Below are positions 6,084 through 14,234 of a stretch of 15,407 bases of DNA, piece by piece; positions within the stretch are counted from its first letter, which is position 1, and each line of letters begins with the position of its first letter. Source of the stretch: an uncultured Parabacteroides sp. Lineage in GTDB: Bacteria > Bacteroidota > Bacteroidia > Bacteroidales > Tannerellaceae. The position numbers were made by a program, and so were the translations under genes. The stretch is from contig CAAGLQ010000228.1 in the NCBI GenBank assembly GCA_900770835.1, positions 1-15,407 on the forward strand. Direction: 5' to 3'. The notes below the pieces were generated by a model, which saw nothing but the letters and a program-made list of their open reading frames with translations, made no database searches and was not told the origin of the DNA.

Positions 6084-8798
6084 ATGAAGAATGGTTTTCT
6101 TTTGATCGCCTGTTTCCTGCTGTTTGCCCCGTTGCTTAAGGCGCAGGATGTGAAAGGGCATGTGACCGATGCCGACAGCAAAGAGGCATTGGTGGGTGTG
6201 AATGTATATTATAAGGATAATGGAGGTACACGAGGTACGGTCACGGATAGTAATGGCTACTACGAGATCAAGGTGGCGGATGGCGAGGCGGAGATCACCT
6301 TTAGCTATTTAGGGTATGAGACGGAGCGACATCGGGTGACGATCGCCTCGGGTGAGTTTTTGACGCACGATGTGGCGATGCGCACGCAATCGAACTTGAT
6401 GGATGAGGTGGTGGTCAGCGTCGGGCGTTATGAGCAGAAGCTGAGCGACATTACCGTCTCGATGGATCTGTTGAAGGCACAAGAGATCACCCGTCAGTCA
6501 CCCAAGGATCTGACGGATGTGTTGAAAAACGTGTCGGGTGTGGATTTGAACGATCGCCAACCCTCGGTGCGTGGCGGTACGGGATGGACCTATAGTGTGG
6601 GTAGCCGTGTCTTGGTGATGGTGGATGGCATGTCGATCTTGACACCGGGTACGGGTGAGATCAATTGGAACATGGTGCCGATGGAGAATATCGATCAGGT
6701 GGAGGTGTTGAAAGGGGCCTCCTCGGTGCTTTATGGCTCTTCGGCGTTGAATGGCTTGATTCATGTGAAAACCAAACGACCCGGTTTAGAACCGGCCACA
6801 TCCGTCAGCTTCCGAGGCGGTTTGTATGGCAAACCTCGCCAAGCGGGTACGCCGATGTTTGGCAACTTGGATCTTTCCCACTCCCGTCGTGTCGGCCATT
6901 TGGATCTGACCATTGCCGCCAACGGCATCTTGGATGATAGCTATCGGGAGGATAACTACAATAAGCGTGCAAGAGCGGGTGTCAACTTGACCTATCACGA
7001 CCCACGTGTGTATGGCTTGAATTACGGTGCGAACGTGAATTATCTTTATAATGATTATAAGGGCTTCTTCATGTGGCGTTCGCCGAAGGAGTATTATGTG
7101 CAGTCACCCTTGGCGAACATGGGGCGACAGGAGCATACCTTTTATATCGATCCCTTCTTGAATTTCACGAATGCGGAGAAGCAAACCTCGCATCGCTTGA
7201 AGGGTCGTTTCTTCCACCGTGCCAGTCGCATCATCTCCACGCAACGTGATCAGACGCTCTTGGATATTTTGGGCAATATGGGATTCAGCGATCGTTCGTT
7301 GGCTCCGTTGTTAAACGTCGCACAAAATTGGCAAACGACCCTTTTGCCGGGTGTCTTGGCGGAATTACCCAACGTGATGAACGGTAATTTGGGAGGTTTG
7401 GTTGATCAAGCGGTGTCGCTCAGTCAACAGATTTTCCCCTCGGCATCCACGGCGGATTACATCGACCTCCTTTCGTGGGTGATGCAGCATCGTCCCTTCC
7501 CCGATCAAAACAACTTGGGGGCATGGTTGGTGGATGCGACAAAGCCACAGGAGAAGGCGGCACCCGGTGCGTTTGATCATACCTATTCCTACAACTTGGA
7601 TTATCAATTCAGCAAGAAATTCGATCAGGCGCAATTCACCGTTGGCGGCACCTATGAGCGCATCCATGCGAAGTCGGAGATGACCGGTACGCATAGCAGC
7701 GACAACGTGGCGCTCTTTGCGCAATACGATCATAAGCTGTTCGACCGCTTGAATCTCTCCGCCGGTGTGCGCTTTGAGTATTATCGGGTGGATGAGCACT
7801 ATCGGGAGGCGGAGACGAAGCTTTTGGGCATGAAGGTGCCCTTCAAACCCGTCTTGCGCGCCGGTGTGAATTATGAGTTGGGTGCGTATAGTTTCCTGCG
7901 TGCCTCTTTCGGTCAGGGTTATCGCTATCCCTCCGTCACCGAGAAGTTTATCTTGAAAGACATCGGAGGCATGGGTGCCTATCCCAATATGCAGTTGAAG
8001 GCCGAGGAGGGGTATAATGCGGAGATCGGTTTGAAGCAGGGTTATCAATTGGGTCCTGTGAAGGGATTTGTGGATGTGGCTGGTTTTTACACCCGCTATA
8101 AGGACATGATCGAGTTTCGTTTCGGTCTTTTCAACAAGAGCTCCTTCGAGTATATCGACGCTTTATCGAAGCTGATGAGCACGTTGCAAAGCGGAGAGGG
8201 CATCGGTATCGGTGCGCAATTCACCAACGTAGGAAGGGCGGAGATCTACGGTGTGGATCTCTCCACCACAGGCACTTGGGAGATCAACAAGCAAAACAAA
8301 TTGACCTATATGCTCGGTTATGTCTATACCAACCCCATCGACATGGATCACGTCGAACGTGAAGCAGAGGAGATGGCCAACACCGACCTCTTGGCACAAC
8401 GCTCGAAGTCGAACGACAGCAAATACTTGAAATATCGTCAGAAACATTCCGTGAAGGCGGTGCTCGATTGGGAGTGGCGTCGCTTCAATATCGGTACGAA
8501 CCTCTCTTGGAAGAGCAAGACATTGGCGGCTGATTGGTTTATCGTCGATGAGCGAGAGAAGGCGCAACCCGACGTGATGGATTACCTGCGTCAACTCCTT
8601 TTCGGGGATGTGACGGGCGATTGGATGGCCAATAACAAAGGCTATTTCGTGATGGATCTGCGGGCAGGTGTGCGTCTGAACCGTTACCTGCATCTGCAGG
8701 CGTTGATCAACAACGTGCTGAACAAACGCTATTGCACCCGCCCGATGGATGTGGCTGCCCCACGTACGTTCATGGTGCAACTCTCGGCTAATTTTTAA
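6084..8798 (+). CDS. TonB-dependent outer membrane receptor, no SusD partner
   Basis: This 904-residue outer-membrane beta-barrel imports a ligand using energy passed on by TonB-ExbBD. The start at 6084 gives a clean signal peptide (MKNGFLLIACFLLFAPLLKA, cut before Gln21); an in-frame ATG at 6033 would add 17 residues ahead of it. Residues about 22-100 are a carboxypeptidase-regulatory-like beta domain typical of Bacteroidetes receptors (GHVTDADSKEALVGVNVYY, GTVTDSNGYYEI). The plug is about 117-232, with VLKNVSGVDL, VLVMVDG and VEVLKGASSVLYGSSALNGLI. The barrel runs to a C-terminal Phe (VQLSANF), as expected for BAM-dependent insertion. Within the barrel, residues about 385-495 form an unusually long, helix-prone insertion, and shorter ones occur near 688-705. 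It lacks the SusC signature and no susD follows, so it resembles the siderophore/cobalamin/metal type of receptor; the ligand cannot be told. Confidence 0.88.
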   Translation: MKNGFLLIACFLLFAPLLKAQDVKGHVTDADSKEALVGVNVYYKDNGGTRGTVTDSNGYYEIKVADGEAEITFSYLGYETERHRVTIASGEFLTHDVAMRTQSNLMDEVVVSVGRYEQKLSDITVSMDLLKAQEITRQSPKDLTDVLKNVSGVDLNDRQPSVRGGTGWTYSVGSRVLVMVDGMSILTPGTGEINWNMVPMENIDQVEVLKGASSVLYGSSALNGLIHVKTKRPGLEPATSVSFRGGLYGKPRQAGTPMFGNLDLSHSRRVGHLDLTIAANGILDDSYREDNYNKRARAGVNLTYHDPRVYGLNYGANVNYLYNDYKGFFMWRSPKEYYVQSPLANMGRQEHTFYIDPFLNFTNAEKQTSHRLKGRFFHRASRIISTQRDQTLLDILGNMGFSDRSLAPLLNVAQNWQTTLLPGVLAELPNVMNGNLGGLVDQAVSLSQQIFPSASTADYIDLLSWVMQHRPFPDQNNLGAWLVDATKPQEKAAPGAFDHTYSYNLDYQFSKKFDQAQFTVGGTYERIHAKSEMTGTHSSDNVALFAQYDHKLFDRLNLSAGVRFEYYRVDEHYREAETKLLGMKVPFKPVLRAGVNYELGAYSFLRASFGQGYRYPSVTEKFILKDIGGMGAYPNMQLKAEEGYNAEIGLKQGYQLGPVKGFVDVAGFYTRYKDMIEFRFGLFNKSSFEYIDALSKLMSTLQSGEGIGIGAQFTNVGRAEIYGVDLSTTGTWEINKQNKLTYMLGYVYTNPIDMDHVEREAEEMANTDLLAQRSKSNDSKYLKYRQKHSVKAVLDWEWRRFNIGTNLSWKSKTLAADWFIVDEREKAQPDVMDYLRQLLFGDVTGDWMANNKGYFVMDLRAGVRLNRYLHLQALINNVLNKRYCTRPMDVAAPRTFMVQLSANF

Positions 8799-8827
8799 CG
8801 CTTCCATTTTGGAATCCCCCTTTACGC

Positions 8828-8861
8828 AAGGCTGCATGGACTTCGTTGTCCATGTGGCCTT
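8828..8861 (+). terminator. Strong hairpin after the TonB-dependent receptor gene
   Basis: AAGGCTGCATGGAC (8828-8841) and GTCCATGTGGCCTT (8848-8861) form a 14-bp stem with two G-U wobbles and a six-base loop TTCGTT, starting 29 bases after the receptor stop. The T tract after it is short (CCTTTGTCG), so it may be a weak terminator, a 3'-end stabiliser, or work with the second hairpin at 8876-8896. Confidence 0.5.
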
Positions 8862-8875
8862 TGTCGTATGAGGGA

Positions 8876-8896
8876 GGGCGCTCTTGCCCCTTTTTT
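8876..8896 (+). terminator. Second terminator-like hairpin with six-T tail
   Basis: GGGC (8876-8879) pairs with GCCC (8886-8889) across a six-base loop, followed by CTTTTTT (8890-8896). The stem is short but the T run is good. It may complete termination of the receptor transcript. Confidence 0.4.
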
Positions 8897-8972
8897 CGCA
8901 GGAATGGAAGGTCGCCGTGAGGCGGTCAAAGTATCTTCATACGGTTGTCTCTGTTTTGTAACATGCGCTCCC

Positions 8973-8980
8973 TATTTTCG
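8973..8980 (+). promoter_or_regulatory. Weak -7-like box upstream of the SusCD gene run
   Basis: TATTTTCG is one base off TAnnTTTG and lies 33 bases before the ATG at 9014. A TTTG at 8955-8958 is only 14 bases upstream, shorter than the usual spacing. This is the best candidate promoter for the four-gene run that follows. Confidence 0.3.
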
Positions 8981-9013
8981 CGCCATCGAATAATTAAACA
9001 AAAAGAAAGAGTT

Positions 9014-9484
9014 ATGAAAAAGAGTTTGATGTTGATGGTATTATGTGCGATGACTATCCCTGTATTACACGCTGAAGATTGGGTTTTCTATGCTACCCTT
9101 AAGCAACCCTCTGCCGAGGAGTTGGCTCATGCCGACGACCATAAGTTTGGTAAGGAGATCGGCTATCTCTATACGGCTTTTATGGAAAACTATGTCGTGA
9201 AAGAGGAGGTGGTACCCGGCGATCCCGCTCGCCGTACGGTGATCCGCAAGCCCGAGATTTACAATGCGGTTCGTTCCATTGAGAAACAATTGAATAAGGC
9301 GGTGAAAAGCCAATCCATGACGGCGGATAAGGCGGCTGATGAGTTCTCGAATGTCCTTCAGGTGGCTTTGGCTGCCATTGATTCAGACACGCTGACATTC
9401 GAGCGTGAGCTGCAAGCGAACAAAAAGGACGCCAACCGCCTGTTGGCTATCTTCGATGAGGTAGAGCTGAAGAGCCTCTATTGA
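9014..9484 (+). CDS. Exported 156-residue protein of unknown function
   Basis: I do not recognise this family. The start at 9014 gives a clear signal peptide (MKKSLMLMVLCAMTIPVLHA, cut before Glu21); an in-frame ATG at 8945 would place 23 extra residues in front of it. The mature part, about 136 residues, looks mostly alpha-helical and charged. It has a Lys/Glu/Asp-rich composition, FGKEIGYLYTAFMENYVVKEE near the start, a GDPARR turn, then helices IEKQLNKAVK, ADEFSNVLQVALAAI and DANRLLAIFDEVELKSLY. There is no Cys after the signal, no lipobox and no membrane segment, so it should be a soluble periplasmic or secreted protein. It ends 38 bases before susC on the same strand, and the downstream genes are spaced by about 20 bases, so it is probably the first gene of the run and may be an accessory factor of the uptake system. 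Confidence 0.75.
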   Translation: MKKSLMLMVLCAMTIPVLHAEDWVFYATLKQPSAEELAHADDHKFGKEIGYLYTAFMENYVVKEEVVPGDPARRTVIRKPEIYNAVRSIEKQLNKAVKSQSMTADKAADEFSNVLQVALAAIDSDTLTFERELQANKKDANRLLAIFDEVELKSLY

Positions 9485-9522
9485 TCTCTTTTATTACAAT
9501 CCTATTTTAAAACAATAGCTTT

Positions 9523-12500
9523 ATGAACAAACGATTGCAAATGATTGTCTGCGGGCTTCTGCTCAGCAGCTCCTTGGCTTTTGCCCAAACGGTGAAGATC
9601 TCAGGAAAAGTAACGGATCAGCAAGGGCCGGTGATGGGTGCGGCTGTGGCGGTGAAAAACTCCACCGTGGGCACAGTGACCGATCTGGATGGTAACTATG
9701 AGATCGAAGTATCGAAGGGGGCGACCTTGGTGTTCTCTTTTATCGGCTATGAGACGGTGGAATATGTCATTGGTGATCAGCACGTGTTGGATGTGCTGCT
9801 CTCTGACGACGTGAAGCAGATTGATGAGGTGGTGGTGACGGCCATTGGTATCAAGCAGCAGAAAAAGAAGTTGGGTTATACCACGCAGCAGGTGAGCACC
9901 GAGGCGTTGGATCAACCCGGAACGGTGAATGTGGGAAATGCGCTCTCCGGTCAGATCGCCGGTTTGACAGTCAATAATCCGACGGGTATCTTCCAGGCAC
10001 CCAGTTTTTTGCTTCGTGGCAAGACCCCGTTGATGGTGGTCGATGGTATTCCTGTTGAATCTGACCTGTTCGATGTCTCTCCAGAGAATATCGAGAGCAT
10101 CAATGTGTTGAAGGGTACGGCAGCCGCCGCGCTTTATGGTTCTCGTGGAAAGGATGGAGCGATCTTGATCACCACGAAGTTGGCGAAGCAGGAGGGCTTG
10201 GTCGTGACAGCCGGACTTTCCAGCATGGTGACAGCGGGTTTCACGGTCTTCCCGGAGACGCAAACCGAATTTGGTTCTGGCTCAAACGGACAATATGAGT
10301 TCTGGGATGGCGCAGATGGAGGTATCTCGGATGGCGATATGACGTGGGGTCCTCGTTTTGAGGGACAGCAGATTCCGCAGTGGAACAGCCCTATCCGTGA
10401 TAAGCAGACGGGCGAGATCATTCCTTGGTGGGGCGATGTGGCTGGCTCGATCTATGACGATCGCACCCGTTATGAGCGTGTGCCCATCACCTGGGAGGCA
10501 CATGACAATTTGAAGGATTTCTTGCGTACGGGTGTGATCACCAAGGCCACCTTCTCAGTGGCGAACAAGACCAAGAAGGCCAACTACAACTTCAATGGCG
10601 ATTTCTCCAAGCAGCGTGGACAGGTGCCCAACACCTCGATCTACACCGGCGGCTTGAACTTCAACAGCCAATTCAACCTGAGTAATACGGTGACGCTCTC
10701 GTCTAACCTCTCCTACAATAAGGTCTATTCGCCGAACTATCCCCGTTATGGCTATGGCCCTAAGAACCACATGTACACCATCATGCTTTGGATGGGTAAC
10801 GACGTGAACGGAAAGGAATTGGCCGAGCATCTCTACCGCCCCGATTCGGAGGGCACCCGACAGGCAAACTACAACTATGCGTGGTATAACAACCCCTATT
10901 TCGCCACCTATGAGCTGACGCAGAAGCATGATCGCAACACGGTGAACGGGCAGGTGAAGCTCAATTGGGATGTCTTGCCTGGATTGACCCTGCAAGGACG
11001 TGCCGCCGGACGTTTGGAGAATACCTTCGAGGACATGAAGAGCCCGAAATCCTACATGAACTATGGCGATTCCCGCAACGGTGACTACAAGACTTGGAAC
11101 ACCGATCAGTTAGATATCAACGCCGATGCGTTGGCTACCTATACGCAGGCATTCAGCCGCAATTTTGCGTTTACGGCTAACTTAGGTACCTCGCTTTACT
11201 ATCGCCAGATCCGCAGAGAGAGCCAGGCAACCGATGGATTGATCGTGCCGAAAGTCTATAACTTGGGCAATAGCTTGAATCCTGTCAGTGCCACCAACTC
11301 GCTGAACGAAAAGGCGATCGAGAGTATCTACGGCTCCGTGAATATCGACCTCTTCGAGGCCCTCTTCTTGACGTTCACCGGTCGAAACGACTGGTCTTCT
11401 ACGCTCTCCACGGCGAATAACTCCTACTTCTATCCCTCTGTCTCAGCCAGTACGTTGGTGAATGAGTATGTGAAGTTGCCTTCGTGGATGGATTTCTTGA
11501 AGGTAAATGCGGCATGGGCGCAGGTATCCAGCGACTTGGATCCATACGCTTTGCAAGCGACCTATGCGAAGGGTATGCTCTATGGCAGCACGCCTTCGGT
11601 GACCTATCCCAATGCCGTGGCTGATCCTTCCTCCTCAGGAACGGTGACCGCCTTGGTGAATCCCGACATCTTGCCGCAGAAGACCTCTTCGTTTGAGGTA
11701 GGTCTCTCTACTGCCTTCCTGCGGAATCGTTTAGGTTTTGACTTGACCTACTACCGGATGCTCGACCAAAACAGTATCATCAGGTTGCCGATCTCCGAGG
11801 CTTCGGGTTTCCCCTACCGCTTTGTGAACGGCAATGAATATACGACCAATGGCTTTGAGTTGATCGTGAATGCTACGCCTATCCAGCGGAAAGATTTCAC
11901 CTGGTCACTTACGACCAACTGGAGCAGCAACATCCGCAAGCTGACGAAGATCTATGGCGATCAGGAGAAGTTTGGCGACCTGAAATTGGGCGATCGTGCG
12001 GATGCCATGTATGCCATTGAGTGGGAGAAGACACCGGATGGCCAGCTGATCTTGGATGCCAACGGTATGCCGACTCGGAGTGCCTTCAAGACCCACATCG
12101 GCAACCAGTCGCCCGACGTGCGCTATGGCCTTCAGAACACCTTCAAGATCAAGAAATTCACGATCAATGTGGATGTAGATGGCGCGATCGGTGGTACGTT
12201 GGTTTCCACCACGACCCAAAAGATGTGGTGGGGAGGTAAGCACCCGAAATCCACGATGTACAGACAGGAGGAGTATGAGAATGAGGGTCAACCGATCTTC
12301 GTGCCCGAAGGTGTCAACGTGGTCAGTGGTGAGGTGACCTACGACGTGAACGGAAACATCCTCTCCGATACCCGTCAGTACAAGAAGAACGAGACGGCGG
12401 TGAACATTCAGACGTGGGCACAGAACTATCCCTATCGAGCTGTGGTACGCACCAGCGAGAATGAGCTGTTCGCCAACACCTTCGACCGCTCTTACCTGAA

Positions 12501-12705
12501 ATTGCGCCGGGTGGCCGTGACCTACGATTTGACGAACCTTTTCGATTCGAAAGTGATCAAGGGATTGGATCTGACGCTGTTCGGCAATAACTTGGCCGTA
12601 TGGAAGAAGACCCCTTATCTGGATCCCGATTTTGGTGCCAGCGATTCAGATTTGCAGGATCCTTCTGCCCGCTATATCGGTATCAGTGCAACAATCAAAC
12701 TATAA
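9523..12705 (+). CDS. susC: SusC/RagA family TonB-linked outer membrane protein
   Basis: This 1060-residue barrel is the import channel of a SusCD pair, opened by TonB after its SusD lid captures a ligand. The signal peptide ends LAFA before Gln22. Residues about 24-95 are a carboxypeptidase-regulatory-like domain (ISGKVTDQQGPVMGA, TVTDLDGNYEIEV). The TonB box DEVVVTA is at 101-107. The plug is about 113-218, with the SusC signature LLRGKTPLMVVDGIP and INVLKGTAAAALYGSRGKDGAI. The barrel ends at Leu1060 (ISATIKL). Length is usual for SusC. It is followed after 19 bases by susD. The symbol denotes the family, not starch specificity; no amylase or other glycosidase is nearby. No N-terminal extension for an ECF anti-sigma factor (STN domain) is present. 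Confidence 0.95.
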   Translation: MNKRLQMIVCGLLLSSSLAFAQTVKISGKVTDQQGPVMGAAVAVKNSTVGTVTDLDGNYEIEVSKGATLVFSFIGYETVEYVIGDQHVLDVLLSDDVKQIDEVVVTAIGIKQQKKKLGYTTQQVSTEALDQPGTVNVGNALSGQIAGLTVNNPTGIFQAPSFLLRGKTPLMVVDGIPVESDLFDVSPENIESINVLKGTAAAALYGSRGKDGAILITTKLAKQEGLVVTAGLSSMVTAGFTVFPETQTEFGSGSNGQYEFWDGADGGISDGDMTWGPRFEGQQIPQWNSPIRDKQTGEIIPWWGDVAGSIYDDRTRYERVPITWEAHDNLKDFLRTGVITKATFSVANKTKKANYNFNGDFSKQRGQVPNTSIYTGGLNFNSQFNLSNTVTLSSNLSYNKVYSPNYPRYGYGPKNHMYTIMLWMGNDVNGKELAEHLYRPDSEGTRQANYNYAWYNNPYFATYELTQKHDRNTVNGQVKLNWDVLPGLTLQGRAAGRLENTFEDMKSPKSYMNYGDSRNGDYKTWNTDQLDINADALATYTQAFSRNFAFTANLGTSLYYRQIRRESQATDGLIVPKVYNLGNSLNPVSATNSLNEKAIESIYGSVNIDLFEALFLTFTGRNDWSSTLSTANNSYFYPSVSASTLVNEYVKLPSWMDFLKVNAAWAQVSSDLDPYALQATYAKGMLYGSTPSVTYPNAVADPSSSGTVTALVNPDILPQKTSSFEVGLSTAFLRNRLGFDLTYYRMLDQNSIIRLPISEASGFPYRFVNGNEYTTNGFELIVNATPIQRKDFTWSLTTNWSSNIRKLTKIYGDQEKFGDLKLGDRADAMYAIEWEKTPDGQLILDANGMPTRSAFKTHIGNQSPDVRYGLQNTFKIKKFTINVDVDGAIGGTLVSTTTQKMWWGGKHPKSTMYRQEEYENEGQPIFVPEGVNVVSGEVTYDVNGNILSDTRQYKKNETAVNIQTWAQNYPYRAVVRTSENELFANTFDRSYLKLRRVAVTYDLTNLFDSKVIKGLDLTLFGNNLAVWKKTPYLDPDFGASDSDLQDPSARYIGISATIKL

Positions 12706-12724
12706 CCCCAATTTTCCTAAAGAG

Positions 12725-14212
12725 ATGAAGAAGTATCTGAAATATATCGCAGCCAGTGCCGCTTTGGCGCTCGCTTGCAACAGTTGTGTCGATCTGGAAG
12801 AGATGAACATCGACCCCAACAACCCTACGACCACCGATCCTGCGCTGTTGCTGACAGGCATCGCCTTCCGTACCTTCGAGGCGTCGGATGCGTCGATCTG
12901 CCATGCCACGAAGCAGCTGATCTTGACCTCTGGTGAGAGTACCTATCAAGTGTATAAATGGACACGTGGTAGCTTTGGCTATTATAGCCAGTTGCGCGAC
13001 GTGGTGAAGATGAAAGAGGAGGCCGTGAAGGGCAATGAGACCGCTTACGAGGCCTTGGCGCTTTTCTTCGAGGCGCACTACTACTATATGCTGACCATGC
13101 AGTTTGGCGATGTGCCTTGCAGCGAAGCCTTGCAGGGCGAGACCCAGCAGCTGTATCAGCCGAAATATGACTCGCAGGAGAGTGTATTGGCAACCGTACT
13201 CGACAAGTTAGAGGAGGCTAACCGTCTGTTGACCGACAACAACAGCCTCATCAGCGGAGACATCATCTATGGGGGCGACCTGCTGCAATGGCGTCGGTTG
13301 GTCAATGCCTATCGGTTGCGTGTCTTGATGTCGTTGTCCAACAAGAGCACCGTGGGTGGCCTCAATGTGGCGGAGACCTTTGCTCGGATCGTGCGGGAGG
13401 AGCCGCTGATGCAGAGCGAGGCAGACAATGGTGAGTTGCAATTCTTGGATCAGCAGGATGATCGTTATCCCTACTTCAACGATAGCGATTTCGGCTCAGG
13501 TCGCTATATGGATTCCACCTATGTCGCTGTCTTGGCCACCCGTGAGGATCCTCGCCTGTTCGCCTTCTGTACCCAAACCCCTGCCGCTGAGAAGGCTGGC
13601 TTGGCGGTGAATGATTTCTCCTCCTACGATGGGGGTGATCCGGCCGTTCCCTACAGCCAGGTGAATGACAAGGTGACGTTGGGCGGTTGCTCTAAGCCTG
13701 CCCCTCGCTACTACCAAAATCCGACCAATGAGCCGATGATCCTGCTGGGTTATACCGAGCAGCAACTGATCTTGGCAGAGGGTGTGTTGCGTGGTTGGAT
13801 CTCAGGTGATGATAAGTCCTATTACGAGTCGGCTGTGCGTGCCTCTTTCCGCTTCTATGAGCGATATGCGACGGCCGTGGCACAGTATTTAGGTGCGGAT
13901 GCTGCCGATACCTATCTGCAAGGAGATAAAGTGGCTTATAACGCTGCGCTGACGAAGGAGCAGAAACTGGAGCGTATCATCGTGCAGAAGTATATCCCCA
14001 CCTTCCTGCAAGGCAGTCTTTGGATGCCCTACTACGATCAATTGCGTACGGGGTATCCGGAGTTCCGCAGAGCCGCTGGGGTGAATCTCCCTTACCGCTG
14101 GATGTATCCGCAAGATGAGTACAACAATAATGTGGCGAATGTAGAGGCGGCCCTCCAGTCACAATTTGGGGGTAACGATCGAACATCTGATCCACTTTGG
14201 TGGTTGAAGTAG
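12725..14212 (+). CDS. susD: SusD/RagB family nutrient-binding outer membrane lipoprotein
   Basis: This 495-residue surface lipoprotein is the ligand-binding lid of the SusC channel. The start at 12725 lies 19 bases after susC; an earlier in-frame ATG at 12632 overlaps susC and would bury the signal peptide. The signal (MKKYLKYIAASAALALACNS) offers Cys18 or Cys21 for lipidation; the acidic stretch after Cys21 (VDLEEMN) resembles the Bacteroidetes surface-export signal. NIDPNNPTTTDPALLLTGI and the C-terminal region QKYIPTFLQGSLWMPYYDQL followed by RTGYPEFR point to the SusD-like_2 branch (Pfam PF12771, from memory). The TPR-like helices are near 100-185 (YEALALFFEAHYYYMLTMQF then GDVPCSEAL, PKYDSQESVLATVLDKLEEA). 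It is followed after 22 bases by the phosphoesterase gene. Confidence 0.94.
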   Translation: MKKYLKYIAASAALALACNSCVDLEEMNIDPNNPTTTDPALLLTGIAFRTFEASDASICHATKQLILTSGESTYQVYKWTRGSFGYYSQLRDVVKMKEEAVKGNETAYEALALFFEAHYYYMLTMQFGDVPCSEALQGETQQLYQPKYDSQESVLATVLDKLEEANRLLTDNNSLISGDIIYGGDLLQWRRLVNAYRLRVLMSLSNKSTVGGLNVAETFARIVREEPLMQSEADNGELQFLDQQDDRYPYFNDSDFGSGRYMDSTYVAVLATREDPRLFAFCTQTPAAEKAGLAVNDFSSYDGGDPAVPYSQVNDKVTLGGCSKPAPRYYQNPTNEPMILLGYTEQQLILAEGVLRGWISGDDKSYYESAVRASFRFYERYATAVAQYLGADAADTYLQGDKVAYNAALTKEQKLERIIVQKYIPTFLQGSLWMPYYDQLRTGYPEFRRAAGVNLPYRWMYPQDEYNNNVANVEAALQSQFGGNDRTSDPLWWLK

Positions 14213-14234
14213 TAAGTAAGATTAAACGGATACT

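Noticed and set aside
9485..9522. Separate promoter for susC
   Set aside because: The 38-base gap is A/T-rich but contains no TAnnTTTG box, so readthrough from the upstream small gene is more likely.
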